Positions 45,576-54,390 of a stretch of DNA of 64,000 nucleotides are shown here, piece by piece; position 1 is the first letter of the stretch, and the number at the start of each line of letters is the position of its first letter. Below the pieces are notes generated by a model. That model saw only the letters and a list, made by a program, of their open reading frames with translations, was not told the DNA's origin and ran no database searches. The position numbers and the translations under genes were made by a program. Source of the stretch: Bog-473 sp963754445 (GTDB lineage: Bacteria > Actinomycetota > Acidimicrobiia > Acidimicrobiales > RAAP-2); contig CAVWFT010000002.1 of assembly GCA_963754445.1 (NCBI GenBank), positions 1,612,001-1,676,000 on the forward strand, read 5' to 3'.

Positions 45576-47276
45576 GCCGGCACCGAGACGGGCGGGAGCT
45601 CGACGACGCGTTCGGCCATGGCGACCAGGGCGGGACGGTGGGCCACGATCACCGCGGTCCGCCCGACGGTCAGGCGGCGCACGGCCTCGAGGACCTCGGC
45701 CTCGGTCTCGCCGTCCAGTCCCGCCGTGGGCTCGTCGAGAAGCAGGATCGGCGCATCGCGGCACGAAGGCCCGCGCGAGCGCCACGCGCTGGCGCTCGCC
45801 GGCGGAGAGGCCGTAGCCCTCCTCGCCGAGCACGGTGTCGACACCGCTGGGCAGCCGACGCACGACTGCGGTGAGACCGGCCGCCTCCAAGGCCGCCTCA
45901 CCTGGCGATCCGTCGCATCGGCCCGGCCCAAGCGCACATTGTCGGCCACGGAGCACGCGAAGAGATGCGGTCGTTGCGGCACCCAGGCGATCAGGTCGCG
46001 CCAGGCCGCGAAGTCCAACTCCGTCGCGTCAACTCCGCCCAGGACGACCGTTCCCCTGTCGGGCCGACGCATCCCGAGCACCACGGCGAGCAGGCTGGAC
46101 TTCCCGCAACCACTCGGACCCGTCAGCGCGACGACCTCGCCCGGGGCAATGACCACCTCGACCCCGCACAGCGCCGGAACGGCACGACCGGGGTACGTCA
46201 ACTGCAGATCCGAGACCCGGATGGACGTGTCGACGGGTCGGCGCGACCCGCTCGGCGGGAGGGTGGGCTCCTCCTCCATGAGGTCGAAGAGCGCCTCGGC
46301 CGCCTGCATGCCGTCTGCACTGGCGTGGTAGTTGGCCCCGAGTGCCCGCAGGGGCAGGTAGGCCTCGGGGGCGAGCACCAGCACGAACAGGGCATCCCTG
46401 AAGGTCATGCTGCCGCCCAGGAGGCGGAGACCGACGGCTACCGCAACCAAGGCCACCGACACCGTCGCCAACAGCTCGAGGATCAGCGACGAGAGAAAGG
46501 TGAGCCGCAGCGTGGCCATGGTGGTGCTCCGGAAGCGATCTGTGACATCGGCGATCGCCTTTGCCTGCACCTTGGCCCGGCCGAACACCTTGAGCGTCGG
46601 CAGCCCGCTCACGATGTCGAGAAAGTGCCCCGCCAATTTCTGCAGCGACCGCATCCGGGCCGCCGTTCGGTCCCTCGCGGTCGCGCCCACCAGCGCCATG
46701 AACAGGGGGATGAGCGGGATGCTCACTGCGATGAGCGCCGCGCTCACCCAATCCGCGCCGGCCACCACCCCGATGACCGTCACGGGGACGATCACGGCCA
46801 GGAACAGCTGGGGGAGGTAGCGGGCGAAGTAGGCGTCCAGTGCATCGATCCCTGTCGTCAAGAGCACGGTGACCTGACCGGCGTCGCGGCCGTCGAAGCT
46901 TGCCGGTCCGGCGGCCGCCAGATGCCGCGCCGCCGCCAACCGGAGCTCGGACTTCGCCTTGGCCGACGCCCGGTGGGCGGCCCGCTCGGCCGTCCAGGCC
47001 AGGGCGGCACGGGCCACGATGACGGCCAGGAAGCCGAGGAGCGCGCGCTCGAGCGTGCGCGGCCCCTCGTGATGGACGAACGCGCCGTCTGACCACCCAC
47101 GCGATGAGCCACGCCTGGGCGACCAGCAGCAGCGCCGTGACCCCGCCGATCACGACGGACAGCGCGACGAAGCGTCGCGTCGTTCGTGCGGAGCGCAGGA
47201 GCCTGGGATCGAGCGGCCCCGAACGACGGCCGCGTGGAGCGCCCCCCGTTTCGCCTGCGCTCTCCTGAGGGTCCAC
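45572..47276 (-). CDS. cydD: CydD ABC exporter subunit for cytochrome bd assembly, three frameshifts
   Basis: First gene of cydDCAB, about 567 aa, from GTG 47276 with AAAGGA upstream. N-terminus PLDPRLLRSARTTRRFVALS, then a frame change near 47092 after LIAWVV. The core (SELRLAAARHLAAAG, SGLPTLKVFGRAK) and Walker A GPSGCGKSS follow. A base is missing near 45900 (after DRQV) and one is extra near 45757; between them lies EAALEAAGLTAVVRRLPSGV and the signature LSAGERQRVALARA. Walker B ILLLDEPTAGLD is back in the first frame. Confidence 0.85.
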
Positions 47277-47453
47277 TGCGTCCTTTCGTCGGGCTCCGCA
47301 CAGGAGGTCTATCCGGCCGCGACGCCCGAACGCCACCGCCGCGTCTGTTCCGGGGCCATTCTCGGGTGGCGAGAGCTCGGCGGAAAGGGGAAGAAGGTCC
47401 CATTCAAAAGGGCGGAACCGCACATCTGCCGCCTTGACGAGAGGAGCAACAGG

Positions 47454-48482
47454 TTGCAGGGTGTCGCGGTGGGCCGCCTCCTCTCGAACACCGACGCGGC
47501 GCTGCGGCGCTGCTGGCATCCGGTGGCACGAGCGGGCGACGTGGGCGACCAGCCGAGCGGCGTGGTGCTCCTGGGTGAGCCCTGGGTGCTGCACCGATCG
47601 GGCGGCGACGTCGTCGCTTTCGTCGATCGCTGCCCGCACCGCCGCTGCCCCTTGACCCTCGGGCAGTGCGCCGAAGGCATCCTCCAGTGCGCGTACCACG
47701 GCTGGCGCTTCGACCGCTCGGGGCGTTGCATCGAGATCCCGGCCCTCGGTCCGGGTGCCCTGCTGCCGCCCACGGCGCGGCTGACACCGGCGGCCGGCGT
47801 GGCCGAGGCCCACGGCATGGTGTTCTTGGCGCCCGACGAACCTGTCGCCGCGCTCGGCACCGTTCCCGAGGCGGACGACCTCTCGTTCGCGGCCGGCGAG
47901 CTCCCGACCTTGCGCGCCCGGGGTTCCGCTGGACTGTTGGCGGACAACTTCCTCGACCTGGCCCACTTCCCGTTCGTCCATTCGGCCACGTTCGGCGCGG
48001 ACGAAGCGTCGCTCGTGCCTCCCTATTCGGTGGTCCGCGACGGCTGGTCGTTTACTGTCTCCTACGAGCACTCCTTCGCTCACCGCGAGGACCCCGGGGT
48101 GCGGAGCGGCCTGCGCCCCCTGGTCCAGACGAGGCGTCTGACCTACCGGCTCTGCGCCCCTTTCCACCTCAGTCTGCGCATCGACTTCCTCGATTCCGGA
48201 GGCTCCAACGTGATCGGCTTCTTCATCCAACCCGAGACGGCAGAGACCTGCCGCCTGTTCACCACCCTGTGGCGTGACGACCTCGACGGTGACGAGACGC
48301 GCCTGGCCGAGGCGGTCGAGTTCGAGCTGGCCGTCCTGCGCGAGGACCTGCGGATCCAAGAGGCGTATCGCGACCTGGTGCTGCCGCTGGACCCCCAGGC
48401 CGAGGTCCACACCCGGGCCGACCGCACCACCCTGGAGCTGCGCCGGGTGCTGGCCGATCTGGTGGCGGCGACACACACATGA
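47454..48482 (+). CDS. Rieske [2Fe-2S] non-haem iron oxygenase
   Basis: 342-residue oxygenase subunit of the single-polypeptide alpha type (vanillate/caffeine N-demethylase size). The Rieske centre is CPHR then CAYHGW (Cys and His pairs about 17 residues apart), and the mononuclear iron motif is DNFLDLAHFPFVH. TTG 47454 has GAGAGGAG upstream. Its TGA overlaps the ATG of the uracil phosphoribosyltransferase gene (ATGA), a strong link to pyrimidine metabolism. No reductase or ferredoxin gene is adjacent, so electrons must come from a shared carrier. Demethylation or hydroxylation of a modified nucleobase is my inference. Confidence 0.85.
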   Translation: MQGVAVGRLLSNTDAALRRCWHPVARAGDVGDQPSGVVLLGEPWVLHRSGGDVVAFVDRCPHRRCPLTLGQCAEGILQCAYHGWRFDRSGRCIEIPALGPGALLPPTARLTPAAGVAEAHGMVFLAPDEPVAALGTVPEADDLSFAAGELPTLRARGSAGLLADNFLDLAHFPFVHSATFGADEASLVPPYSVVRDGWSFTVSYEHSFAHREDPGVRSGLRPLVQTRRLTYRLCAPFHLSLRIDFLDSGGSNVIGFFIQPETAETCRLFTTLWRDDLDGDETRLAEAVEFELAVLREDLRIQEAYRDLVLPLDPQAEVHTRADRTTLELRRVLADLVAATHT

Positions 48483-49108
48483 CGGTGACCGTGGTGGACC
48501 ATCCCGTCCTCGCCCACCGGCTGGCCCAGCTGCGCGACCGGGCCACAGGCGGTGACACCTTCCGCCAGCTGGTGTCCGAGGTCTCCGGCCTCTTGGCCTA
48601 CGAGGCCCTGCGCGACCTCGGGACGACCGAGGTGTCGATCGACACGCCGGTGACCGAGGGCGCGTCCGCCCAAAGGGTGTCCGAGGTGGTGCTCTTGGTC
48701 CCTATCCTGCGGGCGGGACTCGGGATGGTCCAGGCCGTGCAGGAGGTGGTGCCGCTCACCGAGGTGGCCCATGTCGGCTTGCGCCGGGACGAGGCGACAT
48801 TGCGCTCGGAGGTGTACCTCGACCGCCTGCCCAGCGATCTGACCGGCCGCCGGGTCCTCGTGTGCGACCCGATGGTGGCCACGGGGGGCTCCCTCGCACA
48901 GGTGTGCGATCTGGTGGCCTGGCGGGGAGCGTCCCGCACCGCCGCACTGTGCATCATCGCATCGGAACCGGGCCTGGCCTCCTTCGTGGCCCGTCACCCC
49001 GCCGTCGCGGTCTACTGCGCCGCCGTCGATCCGCAGTTGAACGAGATCGGCTACATCGTGCCCGGACTCGGAGACGCCGGTGACCGTCTCTTCGGTCCTC
49101 CCGACTGA
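48479..49108 (+). CDS. upp: Uracil phosphoribosyltransferase
   Basis: Makes UMP from uracil and PRPP; 209 aa, the normal length. The PRPP loop is VLVCDPMVATGGSL, the flexible loop includes VPILRAGLGM, and the C-terminal uracil-binding motif is GYIVPGLGDAGDR. Translationally coupled to the Rieske gene. It abuts the convergent cytosine deaminase gene with no base between the stops, so cytosine to uracil to UMP salvage is likely. Confidence 0.93.
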   Translation: MTVTVVDHPVLAHRLAQLRDRATGGDTFRQLVSEVSGLLAYEALRDLGTTEVSIDTPVTEGASAQRVSEVVLLVPILRAGLGMVQAVQEVVPLTEVAHVGLRRDEATLRSEVYLDRLPSDLTGRRVLVCDPMVATGGSLAQVCDLVAWRGASRTAALCIIASEPGLASFVARHPAVAVYCAAVDPQLNEIGYIVPGLGDAGDRLFGPPD

Positions 49109-49576
49109 TCAGAGGCCGATGTCCTCGAACCAGACGTCGCGGTGGGAGGCGATGTAGCGACCCAACAGGTCGATGCACTCGGCGTCGTCGAGGAGGACGA
49201 CCCGGCACCCGTGCTCGGAGACCCAGTCGTGTCCGCCGACGAAATTGCGTGCTTCGCCGATCACCACGGTGCCAATGCCGAATTGGCGCAACAGCCCGCT
49301 GCAATACCAGCAGGGTGACAGCGTCGTGACCATGATGCAGTCCCGGTAATGCCGGCGCCGGCCGGCGGCCCGAAAGGCGGCCGTCTCGGCATGCATGGAG
49401 GGGTCGCCGTCCTGTACCCGGCGGTTGTGGCCGCGGCCCAAGAGGGTGCCGTCATCGTGGAAGAGCGCAGCACCGATCGGAATGCCACCTTCGGACATCC
49501 CGTGCCGGGCCTGCTCGAGCGCCACCGCGAGCATGGCGCGGACCTGCGCTTCGCTGAGGTCCTCATCCGAGGACAT
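49109..49576 (-). CDS. Cytosine deaminase (Fcy1-like zinc nucleobase deaminase)
   Basis: 155-residue zinc deaminase. HAE is in SMHAETAAF and PCxxC in LSPCWYCSGL, completing the metal site and proton shuttle. The tail HRDVWFEDIGL is shared with yeast cytosine deaminase (FCY1), which supports cytosine rather than tRNA adenosine as substrate. ATG 49576 has TTGGAG just upstream; a TTG at 49585 is an alternative. Divergent from the phosphoribosyltransferase gene 17 bases away. Confidence 0.83.
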   Translation of the reverse strand: MSSDEDLSEAQVRAMLAVALEQARHGMSEGGIPIGAALFHDDGTLLGRGHNRRVQDGDPSMHAETAAFRAAGRRRHYRDCIMVTTLSPCWYCSGLLRQFGIGTVVIGEARNFVGGHDWVSEHGCRVVLLDDAECIDLLGRYIASHRDVWFEDIGL

Positions 49577-49593
49577 ATGCTCCAACCAGTCTC

Positions 49594-50208
49594 ATGTCCA
49601 CGGACCCGGATCGTATCTACACGACCTCGGTGGGAAGCCAGAACGTCGAGCTCCCCCTGATCGCGCTCAACGACGACTTGACCATCGCTCTCCTGATCTG
49701 TGTCGACATGGGCGTCTCCTTCGCCGAGACCGCGGGGCGGGAGCTGGCGGAGATGATGCGCCCCTGCGAACCCGAGATCGTCGTGTCGGTGGCCACGATG
49801 GGGATCCCGCTCGCCATCGAGGCCAGCCGGGCCATGGGACTCGACGACTACGTGATCCTGCACAAGACGCCGAAGATCCACCTGGGCGAGACCTGGTCCG
49901 AGCCGGTGCTCTCCATCACGACGGACAAGCCGCAGCGTCTGCGCATGGACCCGGCGCGGGTCGACGCCGTGCGGGGGCGCCGGGTGGCGGTGGTCGACGA
50001 CGTCATCTCCACCGGCGCCTCGCTGTCGTCGGCGCTCCGCCTGGTGCGGCGCTTGGACGCCGAGCCCGTCGTCATCGGCTGCCTCATGACCGAGGGTGGC
50101 GGGTGGAAGGAGGCCCTGGGCGACGATGCGGCGCTGGTGCGCTCGCTCGGGGCCATGCCGCTCTTCCATCCCGACGGCCAGGGCGGCCTCGTCGAGGACT
50201 GGGGCTGA
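49594..50208 (+). CDS. Phosphoribosyltransferase (adenine/xanthine type)
   Basis: 204-residue type I phosphoribosyltransferase. The PRPP-binding motif is VAVVDDVISTGAS. A conserved base-side region, VSVATMGIPLAIEASRAMG, resembles adenine and xanthine phosphoribosyltransferases, and the long C-terminal part (TEGGGWKEALGDDAALVRSLG) is unlike standard Apt. Likely converts a purine base imported by the NCS1 permease, or a related modified base, to its nucleotide. Confidence 0.8.
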   Translation: MSTDPDRIYTTSVGSQNVELPLIALNDDLTIALLICVDMGVSFAETAGRELAEMMRPCEPEIVVSVATMGIPLAIEASRAMGLDDYVILHKTPKIHLGETWSEPVLSITTDKPQRLRMDPARVDAVRGRRVAVVDDVISTGASLSSALRLVRRLDAEPVVIGCLMTEGGGWKEALGDDAALVRSLGAMPLFHPDGQGGLVEDWG

Positions 50209-50214
50209 CGCCGG

Positions 50215-51726
50215 TCAGGCGACGAGCAGGCCCTCCTCGACCAACACCTGATCGTGGGCGTCTGCTTCCCGGCGGACCTTGCTCGAGGCGAGCAGCAGAT
50301 AGGCCAGCGCGGCCACCCCGAAGCCCAGGAACACGCTGAAGTCGCCACCGTAGTGATAGGCGTCCTGCGTGTGGTCGGTGACTTCGTTGAGCCAGCTGGG
50401 CACGCGGAAGTAGTAGGTCGGATTGACGTAAAGGGCGGAGATGGCGGCGTACATGCCCACGACCTGGGCGACGAGGGCGGGCCAGAAGATCCCACCCTTG
50501 CGCCAGTAGAGCGAGGTCCGTCCCGTCTCCTGCAAGGCGGCCGGGACGTAGCGATAGCGCCGCAGGGCCCAGTCGACGAGGAAGATGGCGCTCCACGGGG
50601 CGATCCAGATGATCACCAGGTCGACGAAGTCGGACAGGTACTCGGTGAACGATCCACTGAAGATGGCCCACATGGTGATGGCGAGGGCGATGGCGCAATC
50701 GATCAGGACGGCCTGGTAACGCTTGACCGGGATGCCGATGGCCTGCATCGTCACGCCGGACGAGTACATGTCCAGGCTGTTGATCCCGAAGAGTTGCACG
50801 ATACAAAAGCACAGGAAGACCACGACGAACCACGACGGGATGGCGTGCTGGTGGGCGAAGGGCAGGAAGCCGCCGGCGCCGGTGCCGATGTCGAGCACGA
50901 ACGTGCCCACGGTGGCCCCGAGGATCATGATGACGATCTCGGGCAGCGCCGTGCCCAGGAAGACCCAGCCGACGAGCGCCTTCTTCGACGTGTCCGTCGG
51001 GCAGTAGCGGGAGTAGTCGTTGCCGCACTCGGCCCAACCGAGACCGCTGAGGGCGATGGTGAAGGCCAGAGCCTCGGTGAACGCCTGCCAGTCACCGCTC
51101 GACTTCACCACGTGGGTGTTGGCGTGCGGGATGGCGAAGCCCAACATGATGGCGAAGAGGACGACGAAGGGCAGGATGAGCAGACGGAGCGTCTTGACGA
51201 TCGCGGCATGGCCCAAGAAGGGGAGGATGCCCTGGATGAGCACGGCCACGATGACGAGGACGACCTTCGCCGGGTCTCCGGGGAGAAATCCGGCTTTGAG
51301 CATGAGCACGAGGCCGGCGCCGACGATGAGGATGAGGCCCTCCACCTCGAATCCGATCTGAGTCAACCAGTTGAAGACCGAAATGGGGCGAGATCCGTTC
51401 GGACCATAGGGAGCACGGTTGATGGCGAAGACGGCCGTGCCGGCGTTCGGGCCCTGGAGCGAGCACAGTCCGAGAAGGAAATAGGACAGGTTGCCCAGCA
51501 CGATGACGAAGATCACCTGGGCGAACGTCAGCCCGAAGGTCATCAGAATGGCGCCGTAGATGAAGTATTCGATCTGCACGCTGGCGCCCGCCCACATGGC
51601 ACCGATGTCCTTCGGCCTGGCCCAGCGATCGCTCTCCGGGATGAAGTCGATCCCGTGCTGTTCGACCTTGAACGGGTCGTCGACGTCCGGTTCGTGGATA
51701 ATCGCTATGTCCTCGGCGATCGCCAC
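50215..51726 (-). CDS. NCS1 family nucleobase:cation symporter
   Basis: 503-residue permease with about twelve membrane segments. Family marks: GASVQIEYFIYGA, LCSLQGPNAGTAVFAINRAPYGPNG and GNDYSRYCP. Related to CodB/PurP-type cytosine, purine and allantoin carriers. GTG 51726 has GGGAGG eight bases upstream. Convergent with the phosphoribosyltransferase gene, six bases apart. Fits cytosine or purine uptake for the enzymes upstream; the exact base cannot be read from sequence. Confidence 0.88.
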   Translation of the reverse strand: MAIAEDIAIIHEPDVDDPFKVEQHGIDFIPESDRWARPKDIGAMWAGASVQIEYFIYGAILMTFGLTFAQVIFVIVLGNLSYFLLGLCSLQGPNAGTAVFAINRAPYGPNGSRPISVFNWLTQIGFEVEGLILIVGAGLVLMLKAGFLPGDPAKVVLVIVAVLIQGILPFLGHAAIVKTLRLLILPFVVLFAIMLGFAIPHANTHVVKSSGDWQAFTEALAFTIALSGLGWAECGNDYSRYCPTDTSKKALVGWVFLGTALPEIVIMILGATVGTFVLDIGTGAGGFLPFAHQHAIPSWFVVVFLCFCIVQLFGINSLDMYSSGVTMQAIGIPVKRYQAVLIDCAIALAITMWAIFSGSFTEYLSDFVDLVIIWIAPWSAIFLVDWALRRYRYVPAALQETGRTSLYWRKGGIFWPALVAQVVGMYAAISALYVNPTYYFRVPSWLNEVTDHTQDAYHYGGDFSVFLGFGVAALAYLLLASSKVRREADAHDQVLVEEGLLVA

Positions 51727-52017
51727 CGCGGAACCTCCCTTGTCGTTCGCCTCTACGGGGGCGTGTCGGGTGACCCGCTGAATCGACCGTGGCACGGTCG
51801 GCTGCCCCCCGGCAGTCCCGACCCCGGTCTCGGGTCCCTTCACGCATTCCGCTTCTGTCAGGTTCGGCGCGCCTCCCTGGCGAGCGACCGAAGGTGTGCG
51901 GCCACAGATTGGGTTGTGGCGACCCCGTGGGTCAAGTGGTTTGCGTGAACGGCACGTGAACCACGACATGCCGGTGACACGGGGGTGGGGGCGCGCCATT
52001 GCTGCGCGCCCCGGACA
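51727..52017. other. Longest intergenic stretch, 5' of the NCS1 gene
   Basis: About 290 bases between the NCS1 gene and the downstream end of a DUF2505 gene. No supported coding frame. GC-rich, with short inverted pieces such as CCGAGACCGGGGTCGGG that could fold in the leader RNA. I recognise no riboswitch consensus. Confidence 0.4.
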
Positions 52018-52510
52018 TCAACCCTCGAGTCGGCTCCGCATGAAGACGACCGATTTCTCCTGGGTCTCGCGGGCCTGCGCTTCGATGAAGCGCTCGACGA
52101 TGGGCCCGGCCCCGAAGATCTTGACCCTGAGCTTCGAGCGCGAAGGTCTCGACCGTTCGCCCGTCCTCGACGGCGAACGCGATCGATCCGTCGATGTGCG
52201 TCTTGTCGGCCATCGTCCCGGGAGTCATGACGAAGGTCGTCGTCGAGGTGGCGGGGTCGAAGGTGCTGACCTCGGTCGTGAGGACCTCGTCGCCGAAGAT
52301 CTTGCGCACGGGGCCCGGCATGTTCGGCTTCTGTCCGTAGCGCAGCGTCCGGACCAGGCCGCTGGAGAGATCGCCCTCCTGGGACAGGATCTCGGCCGAG
52401 GTCGACCCCAGGCTCTCGAGGTGGAGCTGGACCGCGAAGTGCCGGTCGAAGTACAGGGCCCAGAACGCCTCGGGCGAGCACGACCAGTCGTAGGTGAGCG
52501 AGAGCTTCAT
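52018..52510 (-). CDS. DUF2505/SRPBCC-like protein, frameshifted
   Basis: Lipid- or ligand-binding START-like protein of about 164 aa. Starts KLSLTYDWSCSPEAFWALYFD and contains MPGPVRKIFGDEVL, the DUF2505 pattern common in actinobacteria. An extra base at about 52125-52128 (minus strand GGG run) breaks the frame after FALEAQ; the protein then reads VKIFGAGPIVERFIEAQARE and ends RSRLEG at 52018. ATG overlaps the stop of the SnoaL gene (ATGA). Confidence 0.75.
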
Positions 52511-52954
52511 GGCTGAAGGTCGAAGAGCATGTGGCGGCTGAGATCTCCCATGAGGTCGATGATGATATGCATCGCCACCACCTGCCAGCCCGCCGAGCCG
52601 AGCTTGTAGCGGTGTCGATAACGGCCGGCGATCACCGGCTGCAGGGCAAGCTCACCGGGCACGGCCTGGAGCACGGTGAAGTAGGAGCGGCTCGCCGCCT
52701 CGGTACCGTCCACGTCCACGATGAGATTGGTCATCACATGCTTCGTCCGCGGGGTCCCGTCGTCGAAGCGCCGGGTCGTCCGGCCGTAGAGCGCCTCGAT
52801 GGCGTCGCGGCCGTGCACGGCGTCGCCGAACCCTTCGAAGGTCAGGCGTGGCCCGCTCGAGGAGTTCGGCCACACCAGCGAAGTCGCCCAGGTCGATTCG
52901 TTCGGCGTAGGTGTAGATCAGCTTGGTGACGGCCTCGATCGGGGTGTCGGTCAC
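52507..52954 (-). CDS. SnoaL-like (NTF2 fold) protein, frameshifted
   Basis: About 148-residue polyketide-cyclase-like protein starting at GTG 52954 (TDTPIEAVTKLIYTYAERIDLGDF). One extra C near 52845 breaks the frame after LLERAT; it resumes as LTFEGFGDAVHGRDAIEALYG and continues through VMTNLIVDVDGTEAASRSYF to 52507. Such proteins bind or isomerise small hydrophobic molecules. Translationally coupled to the DUF2505 gene. A longer open frame upstream over the FAD enzyme gene is not real. Confidence 0.75.
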
Positions 52955-52974
52955 GGAGCCCGATTCTGGCACCG

Positions 52975-54390
52975 TCACTGGCCGAGCAGGCGACCCATCG
53001 CTCCGGCCAGGCGGCTGGGCCTCCCGTTGCGGGCTTCGCTGCGGTCGGCCAGCTTCATGGTCCACAACCCTGCGTTCACCCCGAGCCAACGCAGCGGCTC
53101 GGGTTCCCACTGGGGCGAGCGGTGACCCACCCAGGGCAGGTGGACCAGATCGGTGTCGGCACCGGTGATGAGGTCGGCCAGCGTGCGTCCGGCCAGATTG
53201 GTCGTGGACACCCCGTCACCCACGTAGCCACCCGCCCAGGCCAGCCCGGTGGAACGGTCGAGTCCGACCGAGGAGTGCCAGTCGCGCGCGATGCCGAGCG
53301 GGCCGCCCCAGGCGTGGGTGAAGCGGGCCTGGGCCAGATCTGGGAAGAGCTCGGTCAACGTCTGGCGCAGCAGGGCGTGGACCGCCGGCTCGCGATCGAA
53401 GTCGGAGCGGATGTCCGATCCGAAGTGGTACGGCGCTCCCCGGCCGCCGAAGGCGATGCGTCCGTCCGCCGTGCGCTGCCCGTAGATGATCATGTGCCGG
53501 AAGTCGGCGAAGGTGGCCCGACCGTCGAGGCCGGCCTCCTTCCAGAACGCGTCGCCGAGCGGCTCGGTCGCCACCATGAGGGAGTAGACGGGCACGATCG
53601 CCCGTTCGAAACCCGGGAGGGTGGGTGTCCAGGCCTCGGTCGCCCTCACCACGACCTCGGCGCGCACGCTCCCGCCCCGGGTCTGGACGGTGGCCCGCCG
53701 TCCGGGGCCGGCCGGCCGGATGGCGGTCACCTCCGTGTGTTCGTAGAGCGCAACGCCGCGCCGTTCGACTGCATCGGCCAGGCCGCGGGCGAGGAACGCC
53801 GGCTGCAGCGCCGCGCAGTGAGGTGTGAACGTCGAACCCAGGACGCCCGCCACCCCGACGAGATCGTTCGTCTCGTCCGGGCCGAGCCAGCGCAGGTCCT
53901 CCTCACCGAAGCCGAGCGCCCGCTGTTCGTCCAGCTCGGCCTTGGCCCGCACGCGCTGGGCCTCGCTGCGCACGAGGTCCACCGTGCCACCCTTGGCGAA
54001 TTGGCAGTCGATGCCCTCAGCCGCCGCGCTCGTTCCGACCACATCGACCGTGTGTTGCATCGCCCGGCGCATCGCCACCATGGCCTCGCGCCCGTAGCGC
54101 CGGGCCAGCGCCGAGTCCGAGACGGCGAAAAGGGCCGAGCACCAGCCTCCGTTCCGGCCCGACGCCCCGAACCCGGCCACCTGGCGCTCGAGCAGGGCCA
54201 CCCGGATGCCGGGGTCGCGCTCGCACAGGGCGTGGGCGGTCCACAGCCCCGTGAAGCCGCCGCCGACGATGCAGACGTCGACGTCGAGGTCGTGGGTGAG
54301 CGCAGGTCGCGGCGGCAGCGGGACGGGGACGGCCTCCCACCACAAGGAGAGGCGCTGGTAGCCCGATCCCGGTGCTACATCCGGCGCCAC
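52975..54390 (-). CDS. FAD-dependent amine oxidase-like protein (gamma-glutamylputrescine oxidase type)
   Basis: 471-residue DAO-fold oxidoreductase. The dinucleotide motif is VCIVGGGFTGLWTA, the flavin-region motif is FGASGRNGGW, and the C-terminal FAD contact is AGGYVGDGVSTTNLAGRTL. These are typical of PuuB/OrdL-type enzymes that oxidise N-substituted aliphatic amines. The GTG start overlaps the end of the aminotransferase gene by 16 bases. Part of the amine module with Lrp regulator, ALDH and alanine dehydrogenase. Confidence 0.83.
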   Translation of the reverse strand: MAPDVAPGSGYQRLSLWWEAVPVPLPPRPALTHDLDVDVCIVGGGFTGLWTAHALCERDPGIRVALLERQVAGFGASGRNGGWCSALFAVSDSALARRYGREAMVAMRRAMQHTVDVVGTSAAAEGIDCQFAKGGTVDLVRSEAQRVRAKAELDEQRALGFGEEDLRWLGPDETNDLVGVAGVLGSTFTPHCAALQPAFLARGLADAVERRGVALYEHTEVTAIRPAGPGRRATVQTRGGSVRAEVVVRATEAWTPTLPGFERAIVPVYSLMVATEPLGDAFWKEAGLDGRATFADFRHMIIYGQRTADGRIAFGGRGAPYHFGSDIRSDFDREPAVHALLRQTLTELFPDLAQARFTHAWGGPLGIARDWHSSVGLDRSTGLAWAGGYVGDGVSTTNLAGRTLADLITGADTDLVHLPWVGHRSPQWEPEPLRWLGVNAGLWTMKLADRSEARNGRPSRLAGAMGRLLGQ

